Shown: in pieces, positions 1-11,598 of the stretch
Position numbering within the stretch: position 1 is the stretch's first letter
Layout: each line of letters opens with the position of its first letter
Source: Procambarus clarkii
Taxonomy: Eukaryota; Arthropoda; Malacostraca; Decapoda; Cambaridae
Reading direction: 5' to 3'
Length of the DNA: 64,000 nt
Assembly: GCF_040958095.1 (NCBI RefSeq)
Contig: NC_091209.1
Coordinates: forward strand, 4,425,232-4,489,231
Notes under the pieces: model-generated
Databases searched by the model: none
What the model was told of the DNA's origin: nothing
The model's input: the letters and a program-made list of their open reading frames with translations, nothing else
Position numbers and translations under genes: made by a program

Positions 1-278
1 GCACCGAGAGGATCCAGAGTCTTCAGGAGAAGACGACAGTGTAAATAATTCCCCTGTGCAGTATTAATACCCCTCCCCCCATGTAATCTTTTTATATATT
101 ATTTATTGGTGATGGTAATAATTATAGTATTAAGTTCTTGACTTTATTTCCCTTCCCCTTTAAGTTACTTGCGTTACGGATCTCATCCCTTGAAAGCCAC
201 TACTGGCTTGGGGCCGGATACCCTTCCTCTAACAACATCAGAGTAAGAACCCAGTTGCGACCCGAGAGGGCCGTAACA
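1..278 (+). mobile_element. 3' end of a Ty3/gypsy-like LTR (remnant)
   Basis: This is the terminal part of an LTR of the same family as the large LTRs at 42.9-62.9 kb. It shares with them the GATCCAGAGTCTTCAGGAG block, the TTAATACCCCTCCCCC block, the AT-rich stretch and the terminal GAGAGGGCCGTAACA. It is closer to the minus-strand B LTRs than to the plus-strand A LTRs. The element continues to the left outside the window, so I cannot tell a solo LTR from the end of a full copy. It is a fossil fragment. Confidence 0.8.
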
Positions 279-401
279 GATAGCAGAAAAAGTTAGGTTA
301 GGTTAGGTAGTCGAAAAACAATTAATTCATGAAAACTTGGCTTATTAGGCAAATCGGGCCTTGCATAGTAGGCTGAGAAGTGCGTTCTGGCTACTAGGTA
401 C

Positions 402-489
<88 letters not shown>

Positions 490-1072
490 GTTTTCTTCAG
501 GTCATTTGTGTTTATCATTCTGTGTTTCATATTCATTTTGTTTAATTTTCAATAGATATTTGTTATATATGGTATATATGGGTGTTTATACAAATCAAGG
601 GGTATTTGTTAAAGATTGGGATGTTTAAGCATTATCAAGGGATGTTTGTTAAAGACTGGGATGTTTAACCATTATCAAGGGATGTTTGTTAAATATGGAT
701 ATAAATTCATTTCAAGGGCTAATTGCTGAAATGGGTATTTATTCATTTAATGGTTTAGGAAAGGGTTTTCAAGCATTTCAAAGTAACTTGTATGTAGGTG
801 ATTGGTTATTTCATGGGTTAAATTACTGAAATGGGTATTTTTTACATTTCAAGTGATTATTAAAGTTTGGATATTTAAGCATTTCAAAGGTCTTGTTATA
901 TATGGATGTTTGTTCAGTTCAAGGAATATATGTTAGAGATGAAACTTTTATCACTTTGTACATTTTTACTTAAAGTTCATCAGGTCTCTCATAAGTTGTA
1001 TTTATGTTTTATATAAAATGTTCTTATTCTTTAACCATATATCTAACCTTTTACATGTAGTTTATTGTATTC
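279..1072. other. AT-rich non-coding stretch
   Basis: No gene is seen. It opens with three TTAGG units at about 293-307 and contains the (TA)n tract listed separately. About three imperfect copies of a 40-45 bp unit, containing GGGATGTTTGTTAAAGA, lie at roughly 595-700. The rest is AT-rich unique sequence. Confidence 0.6.
405..487. repeat. (TA)n microsatellite
   Basis: An uninterrupted run of alternating A and T, about 40 dinucleotides long. It produces Tyr-Ile reading frames on both strands, which are not genes. Confidence 0.97.
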
Positions 1073-1365
1073 ACCTAGTTGTGCTTGCCAGGGTTGAGTG
1101 CTGGCTTTTTCGGCCCGCCTTTCAACTGTCAATTAATCAACTTTTTTTTTTCTCTCACACATACACACACACACACCTAAGAAGCAGCCCATAACAGCTG
1201 TCTAACTCCCAGGTACCTATTTACTGTCAGGTGAACAGATGCATCAGGATGAAAGAGACTCTGCTCATTTGTTTCCATCATCGCTGGGGATAGTTCCACG
1301 GTTCATAGAATTACGAATCCCGAATGATTACAAATCAGCATTGTCCACTCAGGCACTAGACCCCT
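1073..1365 (-). mobile_element. tRNA-derived SINE with LINE-like 3' tail
   Basis: Read on the minus strand, the 5' head at about 1365-1310 has an A-box-like TGCCTGAGTGG and a B-box-like GGATTCGTAATTC. A body with TAAATAGGTACCTGGGAGTT follows. After a CA/T-rich linker comes a tail resembling the 3' end of the local CR1-like LINE (TTGACAGTTGA...CACAACTAGGTGAATAC). A second copy at 9583-9955 has the same order. The pol III promoter boxes and the LINE-derived tail are typical of SINEs mobilised by a partner LINE. The head boundary is approximate. Confidence 0.6.
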
Positions 1366-1624
1366 GTGTTGGACATATTTTGTCAATATATATTTCTTGT
1401 CTTTCACCTAACCTTACAGTTATAGTTTATTTGTTTTGGTTATTGTGTTGGACATCATTGCAACATTGCATCATCAAAACCCAGAGCAATACTAATAATT
1501 TGTGCCGGCTGGAGGTAGGACCGGGGTCCCGTTCTGCGTGACCCGGTGCGGCCACATTTATTATTATTTTTCATTAAGTTATCAACTCACCTAAGGTATG
1601 AGGACTAAGCTAAGCAGCTTAGTC
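1366..1624. other. Unassigned spacer with a perfect hairpin
   Basis: No coding or known repeat structure is recognised. The stretch ends at 1601-1624 with a perfect 10-bp inverted repeat, GGACTAAGCT and AGCTTAGTCC, around a 4-base loop. This lies exactly at the 3' boundary of the next LINE fragment. Confidence 0.5.
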
Positions 1625-2464
1625 CAGTGTTTGATAAGGTACGGGCTCCATGCTGGGGCTGCATACTCCAGGATTGGTCTTACATGTGTGGTATACAAGG
1701 TTCTAAATGATTCCTTACACAGGTTCCTGAAGGTAGTTCTGATGTTAGTCAGCCTCGCATACGTTTCAGATGTTATTCTTTTTATGTGGGCTTCAGGAGA
1801 CAGGTTTGGCGTGATATCAGCTCTTAGATCTTTCTCTCTGTCCGTTTCGTGAAGGACTTCATCTTCCATTCGGTATCCTGTTTCTGGCCTCCTGTTTCCA
1901 CTGCCTAGTTTCATTATCTAAAACATTTGATTGGGTGGATTTGTAGCAGCCATTTATTGGACCATTCATTCAGTTCGTCTACATCATCTTTTAGCCTCAT
2001 AATATCTTCTTCTGATTTAATCCTCCTCATATTTTTTGCTTCATCAGCAAACATTGAGAGGAACGAGTCTATTCCCTCTGGGATGTCATTCACATATATC
2101 AGAAAAAGTATAGGTCAACCACTGGTGACGCCTCACCCCTCACAGTGACTCGCTGTTTTCTGTTGCTTGGGTACTCCCTTATCCTGTGAAGTACCTTCTC
2201 TTTCACTCCTGCCTGCATCTCCATTTTGTGCACTAGTCTTTTGTGTGGTACTGTGTCAAAGGCTTTCAGGCAATCGAAAAATATGCAGTCTGCCCAGCCC
2301 TCTCTTTCTTGCCTGATGTTTGTTGCCTGGTCAGAGAATTCAATTCTCTGTTAGGCAGGACTTGCCATCCCTGAACCCATGCAGATGTTGTGTTACAAAG
2401 TTCCTTCGCTCCAGATGTTCCGCTAGATTTTCACACTATATTCTCCGTCAACTTGCATGGTATA
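1625..2464 (-). mobile_element. CR1-like LINE fragment 1 (RT/C-terminal region)
   Basis: Minus-strand translation gives the C-terminal ORF2 block of the plus-strand copy at 5.2-7.8 kb, including SPEAHIKRITS and RPILEYAAPAWSPYL, and upstream of it RT-region sequence with frameshifts. The copy lacks its 3' UTR and is cut at its 5' side at about 2464, where a (GT)n/(GC)n tract begins. It is decayed, with stops and frameshifts relative to the long ORF. Confidence 0.75.
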
Positions 2465-2481
2465 TGTGTGTGTGTATGTGC

Positions 2482-2512
<31 letters not shown>

Positions 2513-2520
2513 TGTGTGTG
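2465..2520. repeat. (GT)n/(GC)n microsatellite
   Basis: A TG run, a (CG)n core and a second TG run lie exactly between the 5' truncation of LINE fragment 1 and the 3' end of LINE fragment 2. See the finding on LINE insertions at GT arrays. Confidence 0.9.
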
Positions 2521-4128
2521 TACTCACCTATTTGTGCTAGCTGGGGATGAGCTTTGGCTCTTTGGTCCCGCCTCTCAACTATCAATCAACTGGAGTACAG
2601 GTTCCTGAGCCTATTGGGCTCTATCATATCTACGCTTGAAACTGTGTATGGAGTCAGCCTCCACCACATCACTTCCTAATGCATTTCATTTGTCAACCAC
2701 TCTGACACTAAAAAAGTTCTTTCTAATATCTCTGTGGCTCATTTGGGGACTCAATTTCCACCTGTGTCCCCTAGTGCGTATGCCTCTCGTATTAAATAGC
2801 ACGTCCTTATCTACAATCTCAATTCCTTTGAGAATCTTGTATGTGGTGATCATGCCCCCCCCCCTAACTCTTCTGTCTTCCAGCGACGTGAGGTTTAGTT
2901 TCTGTAGTCTCTCCTCGTAGCTCATACCTCTCAGCTCGGGAACTAGTCTGGTAGCAAACCTTTGAACCTTTTCCAATTTAGTCTTTTGCTTCACTAGATA
3001 TGGACTGCATGCTGGAGCCGCATACTCCAGGATTGGTCTGACATATGTGGTATACAAAGTTCTGAATGATTCCTTACACAGGTTTCTAAATGCCGTTCTT
3101 ATGTTGGCCAATCTGGCATATGCCGCTGATGTCATCCTCTTGATATGGGCTTCAGGGGACAGGTCTGGCGTGATATCAACCCCCAAGTCCTTCTCTCTCT
3201 CTCTCTCTGACTCTTGAAGAATTTCATCTCCTAAATGATACCTTGCATGTGGCCTTCTGCTCTCTACGCCTATCCTCATTACATTACATTTGCTTGGGTT
3301 AAACTCTAACAACCATTTGTTCGATCATTCCTTCAGTTTGTCTAGGTCTCCATGAAGCCTCAAGGAGTCCTCCTTTGTCTCAATCCTTCTCATAATTTTG
3401 GCATCGTCAGCAAAGATTGACAGGAATGAGTCTATACCTTCTGGGAGATCATTTACGTATATCAGAAACAAGATAGGACCGAGTACAGAGTCCTGTGGGA
3501 CTCCACTGGTGACTTCACGCCAATCTGAGGTCTCACACCTCACTGTAACTCTTTGCATCCTATTGCTTAGGTACTCCCTTATCCACCGGAGCACCTTACT
3601 AGTCACTCCTGCCTGTCTCTCCAGCATATGTACTAGCCTCTTATGGGGTACTGTGTCAAAGGCTTTCCGACAGTCCAAGAAAATGCAGTCTGCCCAGCCT
3701 TCTCTTTCTTGCTTAATCTTTATCAGCTGATCGTAGAATTCTATTAAGCCTGTAAGGCAAGATTTACCCTCCCTGAACCCATGTTGATGGGTTGTCACGA
3801 AGTCTCTTCTCTCCAGATGTGTTACTAGGTTTTCCTCACGATCTTCTCCATCACCTTGCATGGTATACAAGTTAAGGACACCGCCTGTAGTTCAGTGCCT
3901 CTTGTCTGTCACCCTTTTTGTATATTGGTACTACATTAGCAGTCTTCCATATTTCTGGTAGGTCTCCCGTCTCCAGCGACTTACTATACACTATGGAGAG
4001 TGGCAAGCAAAGTGCTCCTGCACACTCACATCCAGATGCAACAGTTGCCTCTTGACCTCATCTCTCGTAATTTCGAATCCTTCCAAGGCCGCCTGGTTTA
4101 CTGCCACCTCTCCTAGCGTAGTGACATT
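2521..4128 (-). mobile_element. CR1-like LINE fragment 2 (RT to 3' end)
   Basis: On the minus strand this runs from the linker before the RT domain to the end of the 3' UTR. Frames at 3325-3870 and 2686-3312 show [42 protein letters not shown] and the C-terminal RPILEYAAPA and SYEERLQKL blocks. The G of the usual VPQGS motif is D here. The 3' end has the family tail, TTGATTGATAGTTGAGAGGC then GAGTA. It is 5'-truncated and frameshifted between the two frames, so it is a dead copy. Confidence 0.85.
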
Positions 4129-5066
4129 GAGTACTCACCTAGTTATACTCACCTAGTTGTGCTTGCGGGGGTTTAGCTTTGGCTCTTTGGTCCCGCCTCT
4201 CAACCGTCAATCAACTGATGTACAGATTCCTGAGCCTATTGGGCTCTATCATATCTACACTTGAAACTGTGTATGGAGTCAGCCTCCACCACATCACTTC
4301 CTAAAGCATTCCATTTACTAACTACTCTGACACTTAAAAAGTTCTTTCTAATGTCTCTGTGGCTCATGTGGGTACTCAGCTTCCACCTGTGTGCCCTTGT
4401 GCGTGTGCCACCCGTTTTAATAATCTATCCTTGTCTACCCCCTGTCAATTCCCCTGAGAATTTTGTATGTAATGATCATGTCTCTCCGAGCTCTTCTGTC
4501 TTCCAGCGACGTGAGGTGCACTGCCCGCAGCCTTTCCTCATAACTCATGCTCTTAGTTCTGGAACTAGCCTAGTGGCATACCTCTGAACTTTTTCCAGCT
4601 TCGTCTTTGCTTGACTAGATACGGGTTCCATGCTGGGGCCACATACTCCAGGATTGGTCTTAAATATGTGGTATACAAGGTTCTGAATGATTCCTTACAC
4701 AGGTTTTTGAAAGCAGTTCTGATGTTAGCCAGCCTTGCATACGCCGCAGATGTTATTCTTTTGATGTGGGCTTCAGGAGACAGGTTTGGCGTAATATCAA
4801 CTCCTAGATCTTTCTGTCCGTTTCGTGAAGGACTTCATTTCCTGTTCGGTATCCAGTGTCTGGCAACCTTTTACCTCCTCCTAGTTTCATTACCTTACAT
4901 TTACTCGGGTTGAACCTTAGTAGCCATTTGTTGGACCATTCCTTCAATTTGTCTAGATCATCTTGTAGCCTCATTCTATCCTCCTCTGTCTTAATCCTCC
5001 TCATAATTTTTGCATCATCTGCAAACAATGAGAAGAATGATTCAATTCTCTCTGGGAGATCACATT
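4129..5066 (-). mobile_element. CR1-like LINE fragment 3
   Basis: A third minus-strand 3' fragment. Two CACCTAGTTATACT-type tail repeats lie at 4134-4165, then the 3' UTR, then C-terminal ORF2 sequence in several frames. It reaches the FADDAKIMRRI region near 5028-4995 and is cut at the sequence encoding the NDLPE block at about 5066. Its 3' end directly abuts the 5' truncation of fragment 2, so the two inserted back to back or one landed in the other's flank. It holds several frameshifts. Confidence 0.8.
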
Positions 5067-5092
5067 GAAGCCGTAGTCTCCACGGCTCTGTG

Positions 5093-5203
5093 TATTCACC
5101 TAGTTGTGTTTGCGGGGGTTGAGCTTTGCTCTTTCGGCCAGCCTCTCAACTGTCAATCAACTGTTTACTAACTACTTTTTTTTTCACCACACACACAGTT
5201 TCG
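5093..5203 (-). mobile_element. SINE tail fragment
   Basis: It carries the shared 3' tail (GTATTCACCTAGTTGTG..., ...CAACTGTCAATCAACTG) followed by a T-rich run and a short CA run, as in the SINE at 1073-1365. The head is missing because the plus-strand LINE begins inside the CA run. This piece supplies the first ~33 codons of the open frame that runs through the LINE, so those codons are not LINE protein. Confidence 0.5.
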
Positions 5204-7743
5204 AAGAGATGGTAATTCAGAACTGTGAAGGTTTCAGTGACTACATATCAGGCACCATAGCAACTGGAGGACAGAAAATTATAGTAGTAGTCATATATAA
5301 CCCCCCACCGAATGACAGAAGACCCAGACAGGAATATGATAGAAACAACTTGGCCACCATCAATATAATAGAGAGAGCAGCTTCTGTGGCTTGCAGGAAC
5401 GGATCCAGGCTACTAATCATGGGAGACTTCAACCATGGAAAGATAGATTGGGGGAACAGAGACCCACATGGAGGCCCAGACACATGGAGAGCTAAGCTGC
5501 TGGATGTGGCAACAAGAAACTTTCTAAGTCAACACGTCAAGGGACCGACAAGAACGATGGGAGGGGATGAACCAGCCTTGCTTGATCTGATATTTACCCT
5601 AAATGGGTCGGATATAAGGGAAGTTAAGTTGGAAGCCCCCTTGGGAATGACTGATCATAGTGTATTGAGCTTTGAGTACCTGGTTGAGCTAGGAATTATC
5701 ACCCCCAAAAAAGAACTGGGAAACAAAGGGCTGGCTTACCGAAAGGGAAACTATGAGGAGATGAATAAATTCCTATGGAATATACATTGGGACACAGAAC
5801 TCGGAACCAAGTCCGTACAAGACATGATGGACTATGTCACCCAAAAATGTCAGAGGGCTGTAAGCAGGTTTGTCCCAGCTCAACAGGAAAAAACAGAGAA
5901 GCAAAGGAAGAATCCGTGGTTTAAAAGGGAATGTATGAAAGCAAAGAAGCTAAACAAAAGGGCATGGAGGAACTTCCGTAATAACAAAACACCAGAAAGT
6001 AGAGAGAGATACCAGAGAACCAGGAACGAGTATTTTAGTGTGAGAAGAGCAGCTGAGAAAAGGTATGAAAATGATATAGCTAATAAAGCCAAGACCGAAC
6101 CAAAGCTACTACACAGTCACATCAGGAGGAAGACAACAGTGAAGGAACTGGTCATGAAACTTAGGGTGGGCGAGGACAGGTACACAGAGAACGACAAAGA
6201 GATGTGTGAAGAACTCAACAAAAGGTTCCAGGAGGTCTTTACAATAGAACAGGGAGAAGTCACGGCGCTAGGAGAGGTGGCAGCAAATCAGGTGACCTTG
6301 GAAAGGTTCGAAATTACAAGAGATGAGGTCAAGAAGCACCTATTGGAGCTGGATGTGAGAAAAGCTGTTGGGCCGGATGGAATCTCACCATGGGTATTGA
6401 AAGAGTGTGCAGGAGCACTTTGCTTGCCACTCTCCATAGTGTATAGTAGGTCACTGGAAACGGGAGACCTACCAGAAATATGGAAGACTGCTAATGTAGT
6501 CCCAATATACAAAAAGGGTGACAGACAAGAGGCACTGAACTACAGGCCAGTGTCCTTAACTTGTATACCATGCAAGGTGATGGAGAAGATTGTGAGAAAA
6601 AACCTAGTAACACATCTGGAGAGAAGAGACTTTGTGACAACCCATCAACATGGGTTCAGGGAGGGTAAATCTTGCCTTACAGGCTTGATAGAATTCTACG
6701 ATCAGGTGACAAAGATTAAGCAAGAAAGAGAAGGATGGGCGGACTGCATTTTTTTGGACTGTCGGAAAGCCTTTGACACAGTACCCCATAAAAGGTTGAT
6801 GTATAAGCTGGAGAAACAGGCAGGAGTAACTGGTAGGGCGCTCCAATGGATAAGGGAGTACCTCAGCAATAGGAAGCAGAGAGTTACAGTGAGGGGTGAG
6901 ACCTCAGAATGGCGTCAAGTCACCAGTGGAGTCCCACAGGGCTCTGTGCTTGGACCTATCCTGTTTCTGATATACGTAAATGATCTCCCAGAGGGTATAG
7001 ACTCATTCCTCTCAATGTTTGCTGACGACGCCAAAATTATGAGAAGGATTAAGACAGAGGAGGACAGCTTGAGGCTTCAAGAAGACCTGGACAAGCTGCA
7101 GGAATGGTCGAACAAATGGCTGTTAGAGTTGGGAGATGAAATACTTCAAGAATCAGAGAGAGAGAAAGACCTGGGGGTTGATATCACGCCAGACCTGTCC
7201 CCTGAAGCTCATATCAAGAGGATAACATCAGCAGCATATGCCAGGTTGGCTAACATAAGAACGGCCTTTAGAAACGTGTGTAAGGAATCTTTCAGAACAT
7301 TATATACCACATATGTCAGACCAATCCTGGAGTATGCGGCTCCAGCATGGAGTCCATATCTAGTCAAGCATAGGACTAAACTGGAAAAGGTTCAAAGGTT
7401 TGCCACCAGACTAGTACCCGAGCTGAGAGGTATGAGCTACGAGGAGAGACTACGGGAATTGAACCTCACTTCGTTGGAAGACAGAAGAGTTAGGGGGGAC
7501 ATGATCACCACATTCAAGATTCTCAAGGGAATCGACAGGGTTGATAAAGACAGGCTATTTAACACAAGGGGCACACGCACTAGGGGACACAGGTGGAAAC
7601 TGAGTGCCCAAATGAGCCACAGAGATATTAGAAAGAACTTTTTTAGTGTCAGAGTGGTTGACAAATGGAATGCATTAGGAAGTAATGTGGTGGAGGCTGA
7701 CTCCATACACAGTTTCAAGTGTAGATATGATAGAGCCCAATAG
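5104..7743 (+). CDS. LINE ORF2: endonuclease-reverse transcriptase (5'-truncated)
   Basis: A single frame of 879 codons. Residues 1 to about 35 come from the upstream SINE tail and should be discarded; LINE homology begins near residue 36. The second half of an APE-like endonuclease follows, with GDFNHGKIDW from residue 107 and a TDH near 184; the first half of the domain (catalytic Asn/Glu region) is absent, so target nicking would be lost. RT spans roughly 400-660, with [31 protein letters not shown] near 609 and FADD at 639-642. The C-terminal block includes LGVDITPDLSPEAHI and SYEERLRELNL. Against fragments 2 and 5, about 23 residues are missing in frame after NKWLLE, roughly a 69-nt deletion in the thumb region. 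The ORF is open but the protein is unlikely to be fully active. Confidence 0.85.
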   Translation: MCLRGLSFALSASLSTVNQLFTNYFFFHHTHSFEEMVIQNCEGFSDYISGTIATGGQKIIVVVIYNPPPNDRRPRQEYDRNNLATINIIERAASVACRNGSRLLIMGDFNHGKIDWGNRDPHGGPDTWRAKLLDVATRNFLSQHVKGPTRTMGGDEPALLDLIFTLNGSDIREVKLEAPLGMTDHSVLSFEYLVELGIITPKKELGNKGLAYRKGNYEEMNKFLWNIHWDTELGTKSVQDMMDYVTQKCQRAVSRFVPAQQEKTEKQRKNPWFKRECMKAKKLNKRAWRNFRNNKTPESRERYQRTRNEYFSVRRAAEKRYENDIANKAKTEPKLLHSHIRRKTTVKELVMKLRVGEDRYTENDKEMCEELNKRFQEVFTIEQGEVTALGEVAANQVTLERFEITRDEVKKHLLELDVRKAVGPDGISPWVLKECAGALCLPLSIVYSRSLETGDLPEIWKTANVVPIYKKGDRQEALNYRPVSLTCIPCKVMEKIVRKNLVTHLERRDFVTTHQHGFREGKSCLTGLIEFYDQVTKIKQEREGWADCIFLDCRKAFDTVPHKRLMYKLEKQAGVTGRALQWIREYLSNRKQRVTVRGETSEWRQVTSGVPQGSVLGPILFLIYVNDLPEGIDSFLSMFADDAKIMRRIKTEEDSLRLQEDLDKLQEWSNKWLLELGDEILQESEREKDLGVDITPDLSPEAHIKRITSAAYARLANIRTAFRNVCKESFRTLYTTYVRPILEYAAPAWSPYLVKHRTKLEKVQRFATRLVPELRGMSYEERLRELNLTSLEDRRVRGDMITTFKILKGIDRVDKDRLFNTRGTRTRGHRWKLSAQMSHRDIRKNFFSVRVVDKWNALGSNVVEADSIHSFKCRYDRAQ

Positions 7744-7845
7744 GCTCAGGAATCTGTACACCTGTTGATTGACGGTTGAGAGGCGGGACCAAAGAGCCAG
7801 AGCTCAACCCCCGCAAGCACAACTAGGCGAGTACAACTAGGTGAG
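5204..7845 (+). mobile_element. CR1-like LINE, nearly complete ORF2, 5'-truncated
   Basis: The longest LINE copy here. It opens inside the APE-type endonuclease domain and runs through reverse transcriptase and the conserved C-terminal region to a 3' UTR. The UTR starts after the stop at 7743 and ends in two ACTAGG(T/C)GAGTAC repeats at about 7818-7845. The clade call rests on the order endonuclease-RT-C-terminal block, the [13 protein letters not shown] and FADDAK motifs, and a short-repeat 3' tail in place of poly(A), all usual in the CR1/Jockey group. No target-site duplication was found by eye. The single long frame suggests a fairly recent copy. Confidence 0.8.
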
Positions 7846-8372
7846 TACCTTAATTGTGGCCACAACCTCCTTGTGAGTGAATGAGTGTGTCTTCACCCTC
7901 GAAATACTCATTCTTTACTAGTAAATACCCGCACTCATTATTCTCTAGTCAACTCCGTTGTCCACTCCTCTTGGTATCACATTCCTCTCCAATTCTCCTA
8001 TCTTCTTCTGTACGTTTATCTCCGGCAGCTTAATCTTACTCGACACTTATTCTATCTTTCCCTGCAGCTTAAGCTGTTCTCAACACAATAAACAAAGGTT
8101 CCCCCACACGACAGCAAGACGAGGAATCACAATAACTTGACTCAAGATATATAACTTAACCACAGCACACATCAAAGTTCACACACTTTAAAGTTCATCA
8201 AGTTCTAAGTCGGCTATATTACGACCCCTGCAGTGTACATATTCCTACCTGACTATATTATTTTCATGTATGATATGTGGACGAGATCAGGGGAACAGCA
8301 ACGATAGTTTGGTAAAATTATTTACTACAAGGATTTGTTTTAGTAATTTTCAGAGTTTGGTTAAGCTAGTTT
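7846..8372. other. Spacer without recognised gene
   Basis: Moderately AT-rich unique sequence. Short frames near 7885-8140 have no motif or supporting context. It may include the 5' flank of the small membrane-protein gene that follows, but I see no clear TATA box. Confidence 0.5.
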
Positions 8373-9314
8373 ATGAAGATGTTTGAAGGGAAGCGTTGGT
8401 ATGTGTGGATCGGAGAGGTGGTGTTCCTCCTTCAACTTGTGGTGGACTTCGGCTCTTTGTTCTACGCGATATACGACCTCTCAGACTTCAGGGAGAGTTT
8501 CTTCAACAGTACGGAAATTATCACCAGTATTGAGGAGGTCCTGAAGTACGTGAATATCTCGACCACGGATTGGGAAAATCTTACTAGTATTGAGGAGGTC
8601 TTGACGAACGTGAATATCTCGACCACGGATTGGGAAAATCTTACGAATATTGAGGATGTCCTGAAGAACGGTAATCTCTCGAGCACGGATTGGGAAAGTC
8701 TCCTGTAGAGTGATGAAAAACTCAGTGTTAGTTGGGAAGGTTTTCTATATAAAGCAATCAGTGAAGAGGATTGGGACGCCATTTTGAGAGACCTGGTCAG
8801 TTATGGGTTTATATTTGGATCATTATTTGTGTTTTGGCTTTTGAGTTTTTTTATTGTTAAGTTTTCGTTCTATTTTCTTGTGGTTGGAGTCTGGGGCTTG
8901 TATGCCGTCATCTGGGGTGACAATCACTCCCAGTCAGCACTGTAATTTATATATTATATATAAATATAGCTTATAATAGAAGCCAGTGGCGGCACACCCG
9001 TATACGATTTCCAAGGCATTAGTCACAGTACAGCATTTTGGCTATATGCTTTCAAAGTAATACGGCTTTGGGTGGCAAGTCTCACGTCCATCTACAGTTA
9101 CTGCAGCAGGAGACACCGTGGGACCTCCTCCGACCCCACCGACGTGGAGTCTGGACCTGACACCACCGGACAAGTGGAACCTCATACCCGCACGGACACC
9201 ACCACAGACACCAGTGCCGGAAGTAAGGATGTGGTGCTGGAGATGGGCGACCAGGACCAGCCAGCACCGACCTACAGCCAGGCCCTCCGACTCATGGTGA
9301 CGTCTGTAATGTAA
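8373..9314 (+). pseudogene. Possible four-helix membrane protein gene with in-frame TAG
   Basis: An ATG at 8373 opens 111 codons: a hydrophobic segment (WIGEVVFLLQLVVDFGSLFY), then three tandem 20-residue repeats built on SIEEVL..VNISTTDWENL, encoded by a 60-bp DNA repeat at 8525-8702. TAG at 8706-8708 is followed by 78 more open codons in the same frame. These continue the W-E spacing and add two hydrophobic segments (FGSLFVFWLLSFF and VVGVWGLYAVIW). A GT at 8917 and an AG at 8978-8979 would remove a 63-bp AT-rich stretch and keep the frame into 8980-9314. That part has a fourth hydrophobic stretch (AFWLYAFKVIRLWV), a basic stop-transfer-like SRRHR, and a Thr/Asp-rich tail with APTYSQAL. The layout resembles small animal tetraspan proteins with a cytoplasmic tail motif. 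I do not recognise the family. The TAG makes it a pseudogene, a read-through gene, or an assembly error. Confidence 0.4.
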
Positions 9315-9582
9315 CAGACTAAGAGGAGACTCCACCAGTACTTCCCCCTACAGTTACTAAAGGAACTAGTACTGCGTCGTCCGGTAACCTTCCCTCTTTA
9401 CTGAGACAACGGAGGACGCCGCCACGGACACTGCTCCTCTCACCCTCTCAGCCTTTTATCCTCTATTTCTTGTTATTATCTTCGAAGGGAATATTATTTA
9501 TGATTTATTTATATTTATACAGTCAATATCTTTTATTTTCAACTGTTAAGTAGTCTTAATATTTTGTGTGTGTGTGTGTGTA
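9315..9582. other. AT-rich spacer or 3' UTR
   Basis: No gene is seen. If the 8373-9314 gene is real this would be its 3' untranslated region; no canonical AATAAA was noted. It ends in a short GT run at about 9564-9580 next to the 14-bp repeat array. Confidence 0.4.
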
Positions 9583-9709
9583 TTCACCTAGTTGTATTCA
9601 CCTAGTTGTATTCACCTAGTTGTATTCACCTAGTTGTATTCACCTAGTTGTATTCACCTAGTTGTATTCACCTAGTTGTATTCACCTAGTTGTATTCACC
9701 TAGGTATGC
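9583..9709 (-). repeat. 14-bp minisatellite from the SINE/LINE tail
   Basis: Nine tandem copies of ATTCACCTAGTTGT. The unit is the reverse complement of the terminal repeat found once or twice at the 3' ends of the neighbouring SINE and LINE copies. It is best read as the expanded 3' tail of the SINE at 9710-9955. Confidence 0.9.
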
Positions 9710-9955
9710 TTGCGGAAGTTGAGCTCTGCTCTTTCTGCCCGCCTCTCAACTGTCAATCATCCCCAGGAAGCAGCCCGTAACAGCTGTCTAACTCCCAGGT
9801 ACCTATTTACTGCTAGGTAACAGGGGCATCAGGGTGAAAAAGCTCTGCCATTTGATTGTGCCGGCGCCGGACATCGTACCCCGGTCCACATGACTACGTA
9901 TCAAGCGTGCTGTCCACTCAGCCACCAGCCCCCACCCCTACCTGCTGTCCTCTCA
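9710..9955 (-). mobile_element. tRNA-derived SINE, full head and tail
   Basis: On the minus strand, from about 9955, there is an A box TGGCTGAGTGG and then a B-box-like GGTACGATGTCC about 45 bases on. The body follows (TAAATAGGTACCTGGGAGTT, AGACAGCTGTTACGGGCTGC) and then the LINE-like tail, TGATTGACAGTTGAGAGGCG ... CACCTAGG. The tail leads into the 14-bp array. It is a better preserved copy than the one at 1073-1365. The tRNA species was not identified; the A box fits a Ser/Leu-type head. Confidence 0.65.
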
Positions 9956-9960
9956 GCCAC

Positions 9961-11598
<1,638 letters not shown>

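Noticed and set aside
293-307. TTAGG repeats as a telomere remnant
   Set aside because: Only three units of the arthropod telomere motif; chance or a minor interstitial trace is more likely.
361-555. Tyr-Ile repeat proteins on both strands
   Set aside because: Product of the (TA)n microsatellite.
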